NCBI RefSeq assembly: GCF_009208565.1
Contig: NZ_WFLK01000003.1
Coordinates: 248,001 to 312,000, forward strand
Direction: 5' to 3'
DNA length: 64,000 nt
Source: Janthinobacterium aquaticum
Lineage (GTDB): Bacteria; Pseudomonadota; Gammaproteobacteria; Burkholderiales; Burkholderiaceae_D
Part shown: one piece after another, positions 27,997-36,754 of the stretch
How positions within the stretch are numbered: position 1 is the stretch's first letter
Layout: each line of letters starts with the position of its first letter
The notes under the pieces: generated by a model
What the model was told of the DNA's origin: nothing
The model's input: the letters and a program-made list of their open reading frames with translations, nothing else
Database searches by the model: none
Made by a program: the position numbers and the translations under genes

Positions 27997-28346
27997 GTGT
28001 GCTAGGGGCTCAAGGGTGATGGGGAAAACAGACTGGCCGCTTGTCGAGCGGCCAGGGTGGGAGTTTAGCGGAAGTACCGGCTTTGCGGTGAGATTGGGCA
28101 AAAAACTACAGCCATCGTCTGAATACTGCCAAGTCAGCGTCCCGGCGCCACAAGCACACCAGTAAAGGCGACAGCACCCCAGACGGCGGCACAGGAGCCC
28201 CGGGCCAAGCGAGGCTGAAAAATGTCGAGGGCAAGGCGCAGCGACGAAGACAGTACGCCAGTACGGCGAGGAGCTGCAACGCCGCCATCGGCATTTTCTC
28301 AGCCCCGCGTCTCCGGCCCGCCATTACGTTTTTCAACTGCACGCCA
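27997..28346. other. Intergenic gap where a potF-like gene might be expected
   Basis: No substrate-binding protein gene is present between spuC and potG. The gap contains a ~120-bp dyad (28201-28320) and, nearer potG, presumably its promoter. A 90-codon open frame across the gap on the minus strand lies mostly in the hairpin and has no ribosome site or family resemblance. Confidence 0.5.
28201..28320. repeat. Large palindromic element (~120 bp)
   Basis: The left arm CGGGCC..GCGAGGCTGAAAAATG pairs with the right arm CATTTTCTCAGCCCCGCGTC..GGCCCG. Pairing continues inward through GGCAAGGCGCAGC against GCTGCAACGCC up to a centre with GTACGCCAGTAC. It could fold into one long hairpin in DNA or RNA. 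Similar sequence, with a repeated ACGAAGACAGTACG core, is familiar to me from intergenic repeats in betaproteobacteria. That is recollection, not a search result. Confidence 0.7.
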
Positions 28347-29747
28347 TTACAGCCATTGCCTGGTTTTGATCTCCTCATACGTCTTGTCCAGGCAAAGCCG
28401 TATCAAATCCGTCATCTCATCAATCTGCGCGCGCGTCATCACCAAAGGCGGCGCCACAATCATGCGCTCACCCACCGCGCGCATGATCACGCCGTTATCG
28501 AACATATGACCGCGGCAGATCATGCCCACGCCCAGGCTCTCGTCAAACAGTTCGTTCTCGTGGACGGTGGCGCCCTTCTTGCGCACCAGGTTCAGGCCAG
28601 CGACAAAGCCGCAGCTGTCGGCATGGCCGACCAGCGGATGCTCGCCCAGCGCGGCAAAGCGTTCTGCAAGGTAAGGCCCGGTGTCGTCGGCCACCTGTCG
28701 CACCAGCTGTTCGTCTTCGATAATGCGGATATTTTCCAGCGCCGCCGCACAGGCCACCGGATGGCCCGAATAAGTAAAGCCGTGCGTGAATTCGCCGCCC
28801 TGCTCAACGAGCACCCTGGCCACGCGCTCGCCCACCAGCACTCCGCCCAGCGGCACATAGCCGGAAGTAACGCCCTTGGCAAACGTGATCAGGTCGGGCT
28901 TGATGCCAAACAGCTCGGAGCCAAACCAGCGTCCGAGCCGGCCAAAGCCGCAGATCACTTCATCGGCGATCAGCAGGATGCCGTACTTGTCGCAGATGCG
29001 CTGGATTTCAGGCCAGTAGGTGGCCGGTGGAATGATCACGCCGCCAGCGCCCTGCACCGGTTCGCCGATAAAGGCCGCCACCTTGTCGGCGCCTACTTCG
29101 AGAATTTTTTCTTCCAGCCAGCCGGCCGCTTTCAGGCCAAATTCGTCCGGCGTCAGCTCCTGGCCTGCTTCCAGATAATTGGGCTGGCCGATATGCACGA
29201 TGCCCGGTATCGGCAGGCCACCCTGCGCATGCATGCCATCCATGCCGCCCAGCGAGGCGCCGGCCACGGTGCTGCCATGATAGGCATTGTGGCGGCTGAT
29301 AATGGTGTGGCGCTCCTTGTAACCCTGCAGATCCCAGTAGCGGCGCACCATGCGCACATTGGTGTCGTTCGCTTCCGAGCCGGAACTGGTAAAGAACACA
29401 TGCCTGAATGCGGGCGGCGCAATCTGCGCCAGCTTGGTCGCCAGCTCCACGGCCGGTACATTGGTGGTGCCAAAGAAGCTGTTATAGAACGGCAGCGTTT
29501 CCATCTGCTGGTAGACGGCTTGCGAGATCGACGTGCGGCCGTAGCCGACATTCACGCACCACAGGCCCGACATGCCGTCGACGATTTTTTTCCCTTCGCT
29601 GTCCCACAGATAGACGCCCTCGCCGCGCACCATCACGCGCGCGCCTTTGGCAGCGAGGTCCTTGAAGTCGGTAAACGGATGCAGATAATGTGCGGCGTCC
29701 ATCTGCTGGACGGCGGCCGTGTCGATTTGTGTATTGGTGGTATTCAT
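28347..29747 (-). CDS. spuC: Putrescine/omega-amino acid--pyruvate aminotransferase (SpuC-like)
   Basis: A 466-residue class III PLP aminotransferase. The Schiff-base lysine is Lys291 in DLITFAKGVTSGY, and SSGSEANDTNVRMVRRYW contacts the phosphate. In Pseudomonas SpuC transaminates putrescine to aminobutyraldehyde with pyruvate. The ATG at 29747 follows AAAGGACC, a better site than the in-frame ATG at 29765, which would run back to within 8 bp of the puuA stop. It is co-directional with puuA. Confidence 0.88.
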   Translation of the reverse strand: MNTTNTQIDTAAVQQMDAAHYLHPFTDFKDLAAKGARVMVRGEGVYLWDSEGKKIVDGMSGLWCVNVGYGRTSISQAVYQQMETLPFYNSFFGTTNVPAVELATKLAQIAPPAFRHVFFTSSGSEANDTNVRMVRRYWDLQGYKERHTIISRHNAYHGSTVAGASLGGMDGMHAQGGLPIPGIVHIGQPNYLEAGQELTPDEFGLKAAGWLEEKILEVGADKVAAFIGEPVQGAGGVIIPPATYWPEIQRICDKYGILLIADEVICGFGRLGRWFGSELFGIKPDLITFAKGVTSGYVPLGGVLVGERVARVLVEQGGEFTHGFTYSGHPVACAAALENIRIIEDEQLVRQVADDTGPYLAERFAALGEHPLVGHADSCGFVAGLNLVRKKGATVHENELFDESLGVGMICRGHMFDNGVIMRAVGERMIVAPPLVMTRAQIDEMTDLIRLCLDKTYEEIKTRQWL

Positions 29748-29757
29748 GCGGGTCCTT

Positions 29758-31128
29758 TCAAACATGCAGTAACAGGTGTTCGCGCTCCCAGGGGCTGATC
29801 ACGGTCATGAACTCCTGGTGTTCCAGGTCCTTGATGGCGGCGTAGACATCGATAAAGCGCTCGCCCAGCACGGCGCGCAGCTTGTCTTCGCCGCGCAGCA
29901 GGCGCAGCGCTTCAGGCAGGCCCTGCGGCAGCTCGACCTGCATGTCGTAGGCGCTGCCGGCCATCTGCGGCGTCGGTTCCAGCTGCTCGGTCATGCCCAG
30001 ATAGCCGCAGGCCAGCGTGACGGCCAGCGCCAGATAGGGGTTGGCGTCGGCGCCGATAATGCGATTCTCGATGCGCCTGTCCTGCACGCCCGACTCGGGC
30101 ACGCGAAAGCCCACGGTGCGGTTGTCCAGCCCCCACTGGATATTGATCGGTGCGGCGGTATGGCGCACGATGCGCCGGTAGGAATTGACATATGGCGCGA
30201 CGATCGCCATGGCCGACGGCATATAGCGCTGCAGGCCGCCGATATAGTGCTTGAAGATGGGCGCGGCCGAACCGTCTTCGTTGCTGAAGATATTCAGGCC
30301 GGTTTTGGCATCGACCACGCTCTGGTGCACATGCATGGCCGAACCGGGTTCGCCGGCCATCGGCTTGGCCATGAAGGTGGCGTACATATCGTGCTTCAGC
30401 GCCGCTTCGCGCAATGTGCGCTTGAAGAAAAACACCTTGTCGGCCAGTTCCAGCGGGTCGCCATGCAGGAAGTTGATTTCCATCTGGCCGGCGCCGATTT
30501 CATGGATCAGGGTATCGACATCGAGATTCATCAGTTCGCAGTAATCGTAGATGTCCTCGAACAGCGGATCGAACTCGTTGACGGCGTCGATGCTGTAGAC
30601 CTGGCGGCTGGTTTCGGCGCGTCCGCTGCGGCCAATCGGCGGCTTCAGCGGCAAGTCCGGGTCGCTGTTCTTTGCCGTCAGGTAGAACTCGAGTTCGGGC
30701 GCCACCACCGGCTTCCAGCCCTTGTCGGCATACAGCTTGAGCACGCGGCGCAGCACCGAGCGCGGCGCAAAGTCGACCAGCGCGCCGTCCGAAAAATAGC
30801 AGTCGTGGATCACCTGCGCGGTCGGGTCGGTGGCCCACGGCACCATGGTGATGGTGGTCGGGTCGGCTTTCAAAATCATGTCGCGGTCGGTGCTGGAAAT
30901 GGCGCGATCATAGCCGCCATCGTCGACCGGGTAGTTGCCCGTCACCGTCATGCCCAGCACCGCCTCGGGTATGCGCATGCCGCGCTCCTGGGTGAATTTG
31001 GCGCGCGGCAGGATTTTGCCGCGTGCCACGCCGGTCAGGTCAGGCACCAGGCATTCGATTTCCGTGACTCGCTTTTCATTGAGCCACAGGTCCATGTCGG
31101 TATAGGTAAAGTTATCGCGTATTGCCAT
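29758..31128 (-). CDS. puuA: Gamma-glutamylputrescine synthetase (glutamine synthetase family)
   Basis: A 456-residue ATP-dependent ligase of the GlnA superfamily. It is shorter at the N-terminus than true GlnA. Family motifs include MEINFLHGDPLELADKVFFFKRTLREAA, FMAKPMAGEPGSAMHVHQSV and NRTVGFRVPESGVQDRRIENRIIGADANPYLA. The neighbours point to glutamylation of putrescine. An AAAGGAG site lies before the ATG. It sits between puuD and spuC with gaps of 25 and 10 bp, so these form one transcript. Confidence 0.9.
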   Translation of the reverse strand: MAIRDNFTYTDMDLWLNEKRVTEIECLVPDLTGVARGKILPRAKFTQERGMRIPEAVLGMTVTGNYPVDDGGYDRAISSTDRDMILKADPTTITMVPWATDPTAQVIHDCYFSDGALVDFAPRSVLRRVLKLYADKGWKPVVAPELEFYLTAKNSDPDLPLKPPIGRSGRAETSRQVYSIDAVNEFDPLFEDIYDYCELMNLDVDTLIHEIGAGQMEINFLHGDPLELADKVFFFKRTLREAALKHDMYATFMAKPMAGEPGSAMHVHQSVVDAKTGLNIFSNEDGSAAPIFKHYIGGLQRYMPSAMAIVAPYVNSYRRIVRHTAAPINIQWGLDNRTVGFRVPESGVQDRRIENRIIGADANPYLALAVTLACGYLGMTEQLEPTPQMAGSAYDMQVELPQGLPEALRLLRGEDKLRAVLGERFIDVYAAIKDLEHQEFMTVISPWEREHLLLHV

Positions 31129-31153
31129 TGCTCTCTCCTTTGCTCGTTATTGT

Positions 31154-31924
31154 TCAATCTGCTGGGCGATGCTGCTGCCGGTAGGCGCGGCAGGCATCGC
31201 CGAAGGCGCCGAACAGGCGCATCGAATGCGGGTTCTGTTCAATCTGCCACTCCGGATGCCACTGCACGCCCATGACAAAACCGGCCGCCTGCGCCACGCT
31301 GAATGCTTCGACCAGGCCATCGTCTGCCAGCGCTTCGACATGCAGGCCGTCGGCCAGCCTGGCCACGCCCTGGCCGTGCAGGGAATTGACCATGATTTCG
31401 CTCTCGCCACCGAGCAGTCGCGCCAGCACGCCGCCCGGCGTGAGCCGTACCCGGTGCGCCGGGCCATACTGGCGCGCCAGGGTATCGTTCACGTTCTCGC
31501 GATGGTCCAGCATGCCGGGCACCGCATGCACGGCCTGGTGCAGGCTGCCACCCAGGGCCACGTTGACTTCCTGGAAGCCGCGGCAAATGGCCAGCAGCGG
31601 CAACTGCATGGTCAGCGCCGCGTGGATCAGCGGCAGCGTGGTGGCGTCGCGCGCAGGGTCCTGCGGCAGTTCAGGGTAGGCAATCTCCTGGCCATACAGG
31701 CGTGCATCGAGATTGGAGGCCGAACCGGTCAGCAGCACGCCATCGGCAATCGGCAGCACCGACTCGAAATCGGACTGCGCGCCGAAAGCGGGCAGCAGCA
31801 GCGGCGTGCAGCCCGCCCCATGCAGCAGCGCCTGCAGGTATTTATCCTGGACCGTATGCCAGGCGTGGCTGCCCAGCTGGCGCTGGCAGGCGGGAACGAG
31901 AACGAGAGGACGGCGCATGGACAT
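31154..31924 (-). CDS. puuD: Gamma-glutamyl-gamma-aminobutyrate hydrolase (class I amidotransferase fold)
   Basis: A 256-residue hydrolase with the catalytic triad Cys114 (LAICRGFQE), His224 and Glu226 (VQWHPEWQ). It releases GABA and glutamate from gamma-glutamyl-GABA. The start at 31924 gives MSMRRPLVLVP; an ATG two codons later is also possible. It is the first gene of the cluster, so a promoter should lie just upstream, in the ~165-bp gap shared with the divergent MFS gene. Confidence 0.88.
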   Translation of the reverse strand: MSMRRPLVLVPACQRQLGSHAWHTVQDKYLQALLHGAGCTPLLLPAFGAQSDFESVLPIADGVLLTGSASNLDARLYGQEIAYPELPQDPARDATTLPLIHAALTMQLPLLAICRGFQEVNVALGGSLHQAVHAVPGMLDHRENVNDTLARQYGPAHRVRLTPGGVLARLLGGESEIMVNSLHGQGVARLADGLHVEALADDGLVEAFSVAQAAGFVMGVQWHPEWQIEQNPHSMRLFGAFGDACRAYRQQHRPAD

Positions 31925-32089
31925 GGCTTTCGATAGCTTGGACGATCCTACTGTACAGGATGGCGTTGCCAAACTGCCACACAACTGGCCCTGGACGTGG
32001 GGATGCTCAAAGGCGCTGCAGCAGCTACACTACGGCTCTCACTGTTGCCACAAGTAAAATTATCATATGCCTGTCTTGCGAAAAACGCC

Positions 32090-33235
32090 ATGAAAAGCAT
32101 GCCATGGCGCGACTTCTTTGCGCTGGTAGTCAGCATCGGCGTGGTGGGCCTGGGACTGGGCGCCACCATGCCGTTGACCGCCCTCACGCTCGACCAGCGC
32201 GGCGTGGGCACGCACATCATCGGCATGATCACGGCCGTCAGCGCGCTGGGCATCCTGGCCGTCTCGCCGTTTGTCTCGCGCATGGTCGGACGCTTCGGTG
32301 CGCGCGCCACCATGATCGGCGCCGTGTGGGCTGCCGCGCTGGCCACCATCGCCATGCAGGCTACCGACAGCCTGCTGGCCTGGAGCGCCCTGCGCTGTGT
32401 GTTTGGCGGCGCCATGGGCGTGCTCTTTACCATCGGAGAAGCCTGGGTCAACCGGCTCGCGCCAGACAACTCGCGCGGACGCGTGATCGCCATCTACACC
32501 ACCAGCTTCACGTTTTTCCAGCTGCTCGGCCCTGGCCTGGTGGCGCTGTTCAATGCGCGCATCAGCTGGAGCTTTGCCGCCTGCGGCCTGCTGTTCCTGC
32601 TGGCCCTGCCCGGCCTGATGCTGATCTCGAACAGCGGCCCGCAGCGTGAAGCCGAGGAGCATGGCGTGCGCTGGTGCCTGATCCTGCCGCGCATGCCGAT
32701 GATCGTGCTCGGTGCAGGCTTCTTTGCGCTGTTCGATACGCTGGCACTGAGCCTGCTGCCGCTGTACGCCATGCGCCACGGCGTGAGCACCGAACTGGCG
32801 CTGCTGTCGGCTACCGTGGTGCTGATCGGCGACACCGGCCTGCAGTTCGTGCTGGGATGGATGGCAGACCGCTACGGCCGCGCGCGCGTGCATGCCGGCT
32901 GCGGCGTGGCCGTGTGCCTGCTGCTGCCGCTGATGCCGCTGGCCGTCGGCACGCCCTGGCTGTGGTGGACCTTGCTGCTGCTACTGGGGGCAGCGGCCGG
33001 CGGCACCTATATGCTGGCGCTGGTGGCCTGCGGCGAGCGCTTTACCGGCCTGTCGCTGACCAGCGCCAGCGCGATCGTCAACGCCACCTGGGGCGTGACC
33101 AGCGGCGGCGGGCCGCTGCTCACTGGCGTATTGATGCAGTCGGTGGGCATCAACGCCCTGCCGGCGGTGATGTGGGTGTGCGCGGCGCTGTTTGTCGGCA
33201 GCGCCGTGTGGGAGCGCGCCAGAAAAATCGTCTAG
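32090..33235 (+). CDS. MFS transporter
   Basis: A 381-residue carrier with about twelve hydrophobic helices. The loop 2-3 motif is degenerate (VSRMVGRFGARAT), with a second half-motif GWMADRYGRARVH. It resembles the YcaD-like group of drug or metabolite exporters. The substrate is unknown. The start at 32090 was chosen over a longer frame because the residues before MKSMPWRDFFALVVS look non-coding. The stop overlaps the stop of the next, convergent gene in the shared tetramer CTAG. Confidence 0.8.
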   Translation: MKSMPWRDFFALVVSIGVVGLGLGATMPLTALTLDQRGVGTHIIGMITAVSALGILAVSPFVSRMVGRFGARATMIGAVWAAALATIAMQATDSLLAWSALRCVFGGAMGVLFTIGEAWVNRLAPDNSRGRVIAIYTTSFTFFQLLGPGLVALFNARISWSFAACGLLFLLALPGLMLISNSGPQREAEEHGVRWCLILPRMPMIVLGAGFFALFDTLALSLLPLYAMRHGVSTELALLSATVVLIGDTGLQFVLGWMADRYGRARVHAGCGVAVCLLLPLMPLAVGTPWLWWTLLLLLGAAAGGTYMLALVACGERFTGLSLTSASAIVNATWGVTSGGGPLLTGVLMQSVGINALPAVMWVCAALFVGSAVWERARKIV

Positions 33236-34017
33236 CGCGCAGGCGCTTCGAGCCGTTCGCGCAATTGCTGCTCGACCGGATAATCGGGATAGCTCTGCCT
33301 GAAGGCGCGCCATTCGTCCTGCGCCACCTGCGCTTGACCGGCCTTGAGCAGCGCGTCGATCTTGAGCAGCCAGACCGAGGCGTCGAGCCTGGCCGGGGCT
33401 GGTGCTGGTGCTGGTGCTGGAGCAGGAGGCGGAGCAGGAGCAATGGCGGGCGCCGGCGTAACGCGGCTCATTACCGGCGCGGGCATGCTTGGCAGTGGCG
33501 GCGCCAGCTGCTCGTTCTGCACGCTTGATATGCTCGGTACGCTCTGTTCGGCCATCGGCACGCTCTTTTGCATCGGCGACGGCTTGCGCATGGGTGCAGG
33601 TGCTGGCGGCGGCGCCGGTGCTGGCGACACTGGTGCAGCATCCATGGCAGGAGCCGGTGCGGTCATGGCCTCTGTCTGAGGCGGCACTGTTGGCGTGACC
33701 GGTTCGCCCACCACCGGGAACTGCGCGGGTTTCGAGCCAAACCAGTCGATGCCGATCATATTGACAGTCAGCAGGACGGCCGCGGCCAGGCCCAGCGGAA
33801 GGCGCCAGCGCTGCAGGTAATCAGGCTTGGCTGGCAGGCTGCGCACGCCGTCGGCGCTGTCGTTCGCTGCCACCGGTTTTGCCGCATCGTCTGCCAGAGC
33901 CTGTTGCGCGCTGGCCAGGATGGCCGCGTCCAGGGCAGCCGATGGCGCTGGCTGCGGCAAGTCGGCCAGCAGCGCGTTGAGTTCATCGTCCTCGTTGAAG
34001 TCTTCAGGATAAGTCAT
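33232..34017 (-). CDS. Membrane anti-sigma-factor-like protein, Pro/Ala-rich
   Basis: A 261-residue protein. An acidic N-terminus (MTYPEDFNEDDELNALLADLP) and PSAALDAAILASAQQALA resemble anti-sigma N-termini. A single membrane helix lies at about 71-90. A long Pro/Ala/Met linker at 100-212 contains runs of PAPA. The C-terminal segment (about 213-255) reads WLLKIDALLKAGQ..DEWRAFRQSYPDYP. Its start overlaps the sigma-factor stop by 4 bp. The sigma-binding role is inferred from position and topology. No catalytic motif is visible. The linker may be repeat-derived and variable between strains. Confidence 0.6.
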   Translation of the reverse strand: MTYPEDFNEDDELNALLADLPQPAPSAALDAAILASAQQALADDAAKPVAANDSADGVRSLPAKPDYLQRWRLPLGLAAAVLLTVNMIGIDWFGSKPAQFPVVGEPVTPTVPPQTEAMTAPAPAMDAAPVSPAPAPPPAPAPMRKPSPMQKSVPMAEQSVPSISSVQNEQLAPPLPSMPAPVMSRVTPAPAIAPAPPPAPAPAPAPAPARLDASVWLLKIDALLKAGQAQVAQDEWRAFRQSYPDYPVEQQLRERLEAPAR

Positions 34018-34649
34018 GTTGGTTCTCCCGCACCGGCCGGCTGGGTCAGCTGCGCGCGCAGTTTCTGCATGGCGTAGCGCAGCCGGCTTTTGACCGTCTC
34101 CGGCTCGGCCTGTGTGACCACCGCAATATCGGCAATGCTCATGGCGCTGAACTGCTGCAGCACCAGCGCTTCCTTCTGTTCATACGGCAGCGCCGCAATC
34201 GCCGCATGCAACAGCGCCTGCTGCTGGCGCCGTTCGAGCGATTGCTGCGGCGTAGCGCTATCGTCGGCCAGCGTCTCGGGTGCATCGATGGCCTCGGGCT
34301 GCTCGCCGCGCTGGCGCAGCAGATCGAGCAGGCGGTTGCGTGCGATCTGGTACAGATAGGTGCGAAAGCTCGCCTGCGGCTGCGGCAGGTAACTGGCGCG
34401 CGCCGCATGCAGGCTGGCCCAGGCGTCCTGCACGATTTCATCGGCCCACGAACGCCGCGGCGAACGCCAGGCCACGAAACGATACAGGCCCTGGCTATGG
34501 CGACGGTACAGCTCCTGGAATGCAGGCAGCTCGCCGTCGCCATAGCGCAGCATCAGCTCTTCATCGGTCACGTCGGCAAGGTTGTCGGGCATGCGGATCA
34601 GTGTAGCCCAACTTGCCGGCAGCGACAATTGCTGCACGCTCGTGCTCAT
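34014..34649 (-). CDS. ECF-type RNA polymerase sigma factor
   Basis: A 211-residue sigma-70 family protein. Region 2 (about 38-108) includes LPAFQELYRRHSQGLYRFVAWRSPRRSWADEIVQDAWASLHAARASY and SFRTYLYQIARNRLLDLLR. Region 4 (about 145-200) has LPYEQKEALVLQQFSAMSIADIA...PETVKSRLRYAMQKLR. It is coupled to the anti-sigma-like gene by a 4-bp overlap. It starts 12 bp after a secreted beta-propeller gene, so the three genes form one operon. The start could also be Met20. Confidence 0.88.
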   Translation of the reverse strand: MSTSVQQLSLPASWATLIRMPDNLADVTDEELMLRYGDGELPAFQELYRRHSQGLYRFVAWRSPRRSWADEIVQDAWASLHAARASYLPQPQASFRTYLYQIARNRLLDLLRQRGEQPEAIDAPETLADDSATPQQSLERRQQQALLHAAIAALPYEQKEALVLQQFSAMSIADIAVVTQAEPETVKSRLRYAMQKLRAQLTQPAGAGEPT

Positions 34650-34661
34650 TGGTTCACTGGC

Positions 34662-36578
34662 TTACTGGCGCACACCAGGCGCAGGGGCATAGCTGATGCG
34701 GCGCAGTTCGCGGATGCCGTTCTGCGTCAGCTGTCCTTCGACCAGCTCATAGCCGAGCAAGGCAAACACGCGGCCCTGCAGGAACAGCGGACGCGCATTG
34801 CCATACCAGTCGACACACGATACACGGCAGCCGTCGTTGTCTATCCTGGCTGGCTGCGCTGCCAGCGCGCCCAGCTCTTTCAACTGCAGGTCGGTGTTAC
34901 GCAAATACAGCACCGAGGCGGCAGGCTGGCGCAGGTTCGGCTGTTCGTGCGCACCCAGTATCGGCAGGCCGATCACACCGGCGCCGGCGCTTTGCGGCTT
35001 GTAGAAAAAGCCGTGGCTGCGCGACTCCCCCTGCGCGGCATTGGCGCGCACATAGGTGCCGGCGATGCTGGCCTGGCTGCCCAGTTTGATGCTGCTGAAA
35101 TGCAGGTCGCTGCCGGCCGCGCCGACCACCACCGCGTCATTGCCCAGCGCTTCGATGCGCTCGACCCCATGCGGCAGGGCCAGCGACTGCACGGCGCTGT
35201 TGTCGTTCCAGCGCAGCGCGTACAGACCCTGGCGCGGCCAGGCCTGGTCAGCCTTGCGCTGGCCGAACTGCCCCGACGTGCCATACAGCAGATACTGGCC
35301 GACATAGCGGTTCTGCAGCCCGTAGCCGGCGCCGCCGGGCAGTGCACGGTAGCTGCTGGCCGGTGCGCTGTCGCGGCCATCGGAAAAGCTCGACAGCGCC
35401 ACGCGCAGCAGCGCCAGTTCGCCCACGCCACGGCTTGAGTCCCACATCGCATCGCCCTTGCCCTGCTCGCGCAGCAGTACGTTCAGGTAACCGTCGCCGC
35501 TTTCCAGGAACGAGAACTGGTCGACCGGCGCGCCGGCCACTTTCAGCGCGCTGGGTGCCGCACCGCTCAAGGGAATGCGAAACAGGCCAGCCTGGGTGCC
35601 GCCATCCTTGCGGCCACGGCGCGTGGTCCATACATACACCGATTCGCCCGAGACATAAAACACGCGTCCCTGCGGCCCCATCACGGCCGTGGCTTCGCAG
35701 CGCATCTCGCGTTGCGCCAGGTCGCACACGGTAACGGTATGGAGCGTGGCGCCATCGTCCGGATCGATCTCGTCGTCGGTACGGTAAACGCGCGTGGCCG
35801 GTGCAATACGCTGGAAGTCGCCGGGCACCGCATCCGGACGCCAGCGGCGCAGTGCCGGGAACCCGGCAAACAAGTCCTTGCCGCGCACATTCAAGCTCAA
35901 TGGCGAGTAGAACACCAGCTTGCTGCCCACCAGGCGGCTGGCGTAATTGCGCGCCGAATAATAGTCGTTCGAGCGCAGATGATAGGTGGCGCGGTAGGCC
36001 AGCTTGCCGGCAGCGTCGATATCGAACAGGCCCACCTCGGTGCCGCCGCGGCTGTAGCTGTAGCCGATCACCGCTACCGTGTCGCCGGAAATGAGCATTT
36101 CGTCATACCAGCTGCCAGACGGGTCACTGCCGGGCGCAAAGGCGTCCACCGCGGCGACCGGCTGCAGCGCGTTGCCGCCCACCGCCACGGTAAATAATTT
36201 GCCGCGCCTGAGCATCACCAGATGCTTGCCATGCAGCTTGACGATGCCGCCTTCGTCGACGCCGGCCGTCTGAGTGTTGGTAACCGATTCGGCAGCGCTG
36301 TCGGCGCTGGCCACCGAGGCTTCGGCCATCGGCGCTGGCGCTGGAGCAACGGAAGGCGCCATCTTCATCATGCCACCCGAGCGGCGCAGCATCTTTTCAC
36401 GCGCGCGCTGCTGCTCAAGCTGGCGCTGCGCCAGCGTTTGCAGGTAGACAGTCAGTTCCTGTTCGCTGGCAAACGCCGGCAAAGTTTTTTGCGGCGCCGT
36501 GGCGGCAGCTTGTGCGGCGCAAGCCAAAGACAGCGACATCGACAGTGCGGCAAGTTTGAAAACGGTGGGCATGGGCAT
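34662..36578 (-). CDS. Secreted beta-propeller domain protein
   Basis: A 638-residue protein with a signal peptide ending AACAAQA at about residue 25. An Ala/Pro/Gln-rich segment is followed by SVTNTQTAGVDEGGIVKLHGKHLVML, the signature start of the Beta_propel family (usually TNVQ.GVDEADIVK). The rest is a long beta-rich propeller (blades with VVGAAGSDLHFSSIKL, GLPILGAHEQPN and similar). Family function is poorly known. The start was set at ATG 36578, with CGGAG at good spacing. It leads the operon with the sigma and anti-sigma genes, so it may be part of the signal path or the output. Confidence 0.75.
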   Translation of the reverse strand: MPMPTVFKLAALSMSLSLACAAQAAATAPQKTLPAFASEQELTVYLQTLAQRQLEQQRAREKMLRRSGGMMKMAPSVAPAPAPMAEASVASADSAAESVTNTQTAGVDEGGIVKLHGKHLVMLRRGKLFTVAVGGNALQPVAAVDAFAPGSDPSGSWYDEMLISGDTVAVIGYSYSRGGTEVGLFDIDAAGKLAYRATYHLRSNDYYSARNYASRLVGSKLVFYSPLSLNVRGKDLFAGFPALRRWRPDAVPGDFQRIAPATRVYRTDDEIDPDDGATLHTVTVCDLAQREMRCEATAVMGPQGRVFYVSGESVYVWTTRRGRKDGGTQAGLFRIPLSGAAPSALKVAGAPVDQFSFLESGDGYLNVLLREQGKGDAMWDSSRGVGELALLRVALSSFSDGRDSAPASSYRALPGGAGYGLQNRYVGQYLLYGTSGQFGQRKADQAWPRQGLYALRWNDNSAVQSLALPHGVERIEALGNDAVVVGAAGSDLHFSSIKLGSQASIAGTYVRANAAQGESRSHGFFYKPQSAGAGVIGLPILGAHEQPNLRQPAASVLYLRNTDLQLKELGALAAQPARIDNDGCRVSCVDWYGNARPLFLQGRVFALLGYELVEGQLTQNGIRELRRISYAPAPGVRQ

Positions 36579-36754
36579 GGGTTTCTCCGGTTGGCGTGAC
36601 ATGCATCCTGAAACGGTGCGCCAGCAAGAACGGGGTTAAAGCCATGGAATATTTTTTCAGCGTGCGCCCACATACACTGCAGCACGCATCAGGCAAGCGT
36701 GCCGGCGTCAAAAGGTCTACCATCAAAGACCGTGCAACTGCCCTGAAAAACGCC

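Noticed and set aside
28106..28378. 90-codon minus-strand open frame between spuC and potG
   Set aside because: It is largely the arm of a long palindrome, lacks a ribosome site and overlaps the end of spuC.
31949..31956. CTGTACAG upstream of puuD as a LexA half-box
   Set aside because: It lacks the eight-base spacer between CTGT and ACAG and matches only a short palindrome.
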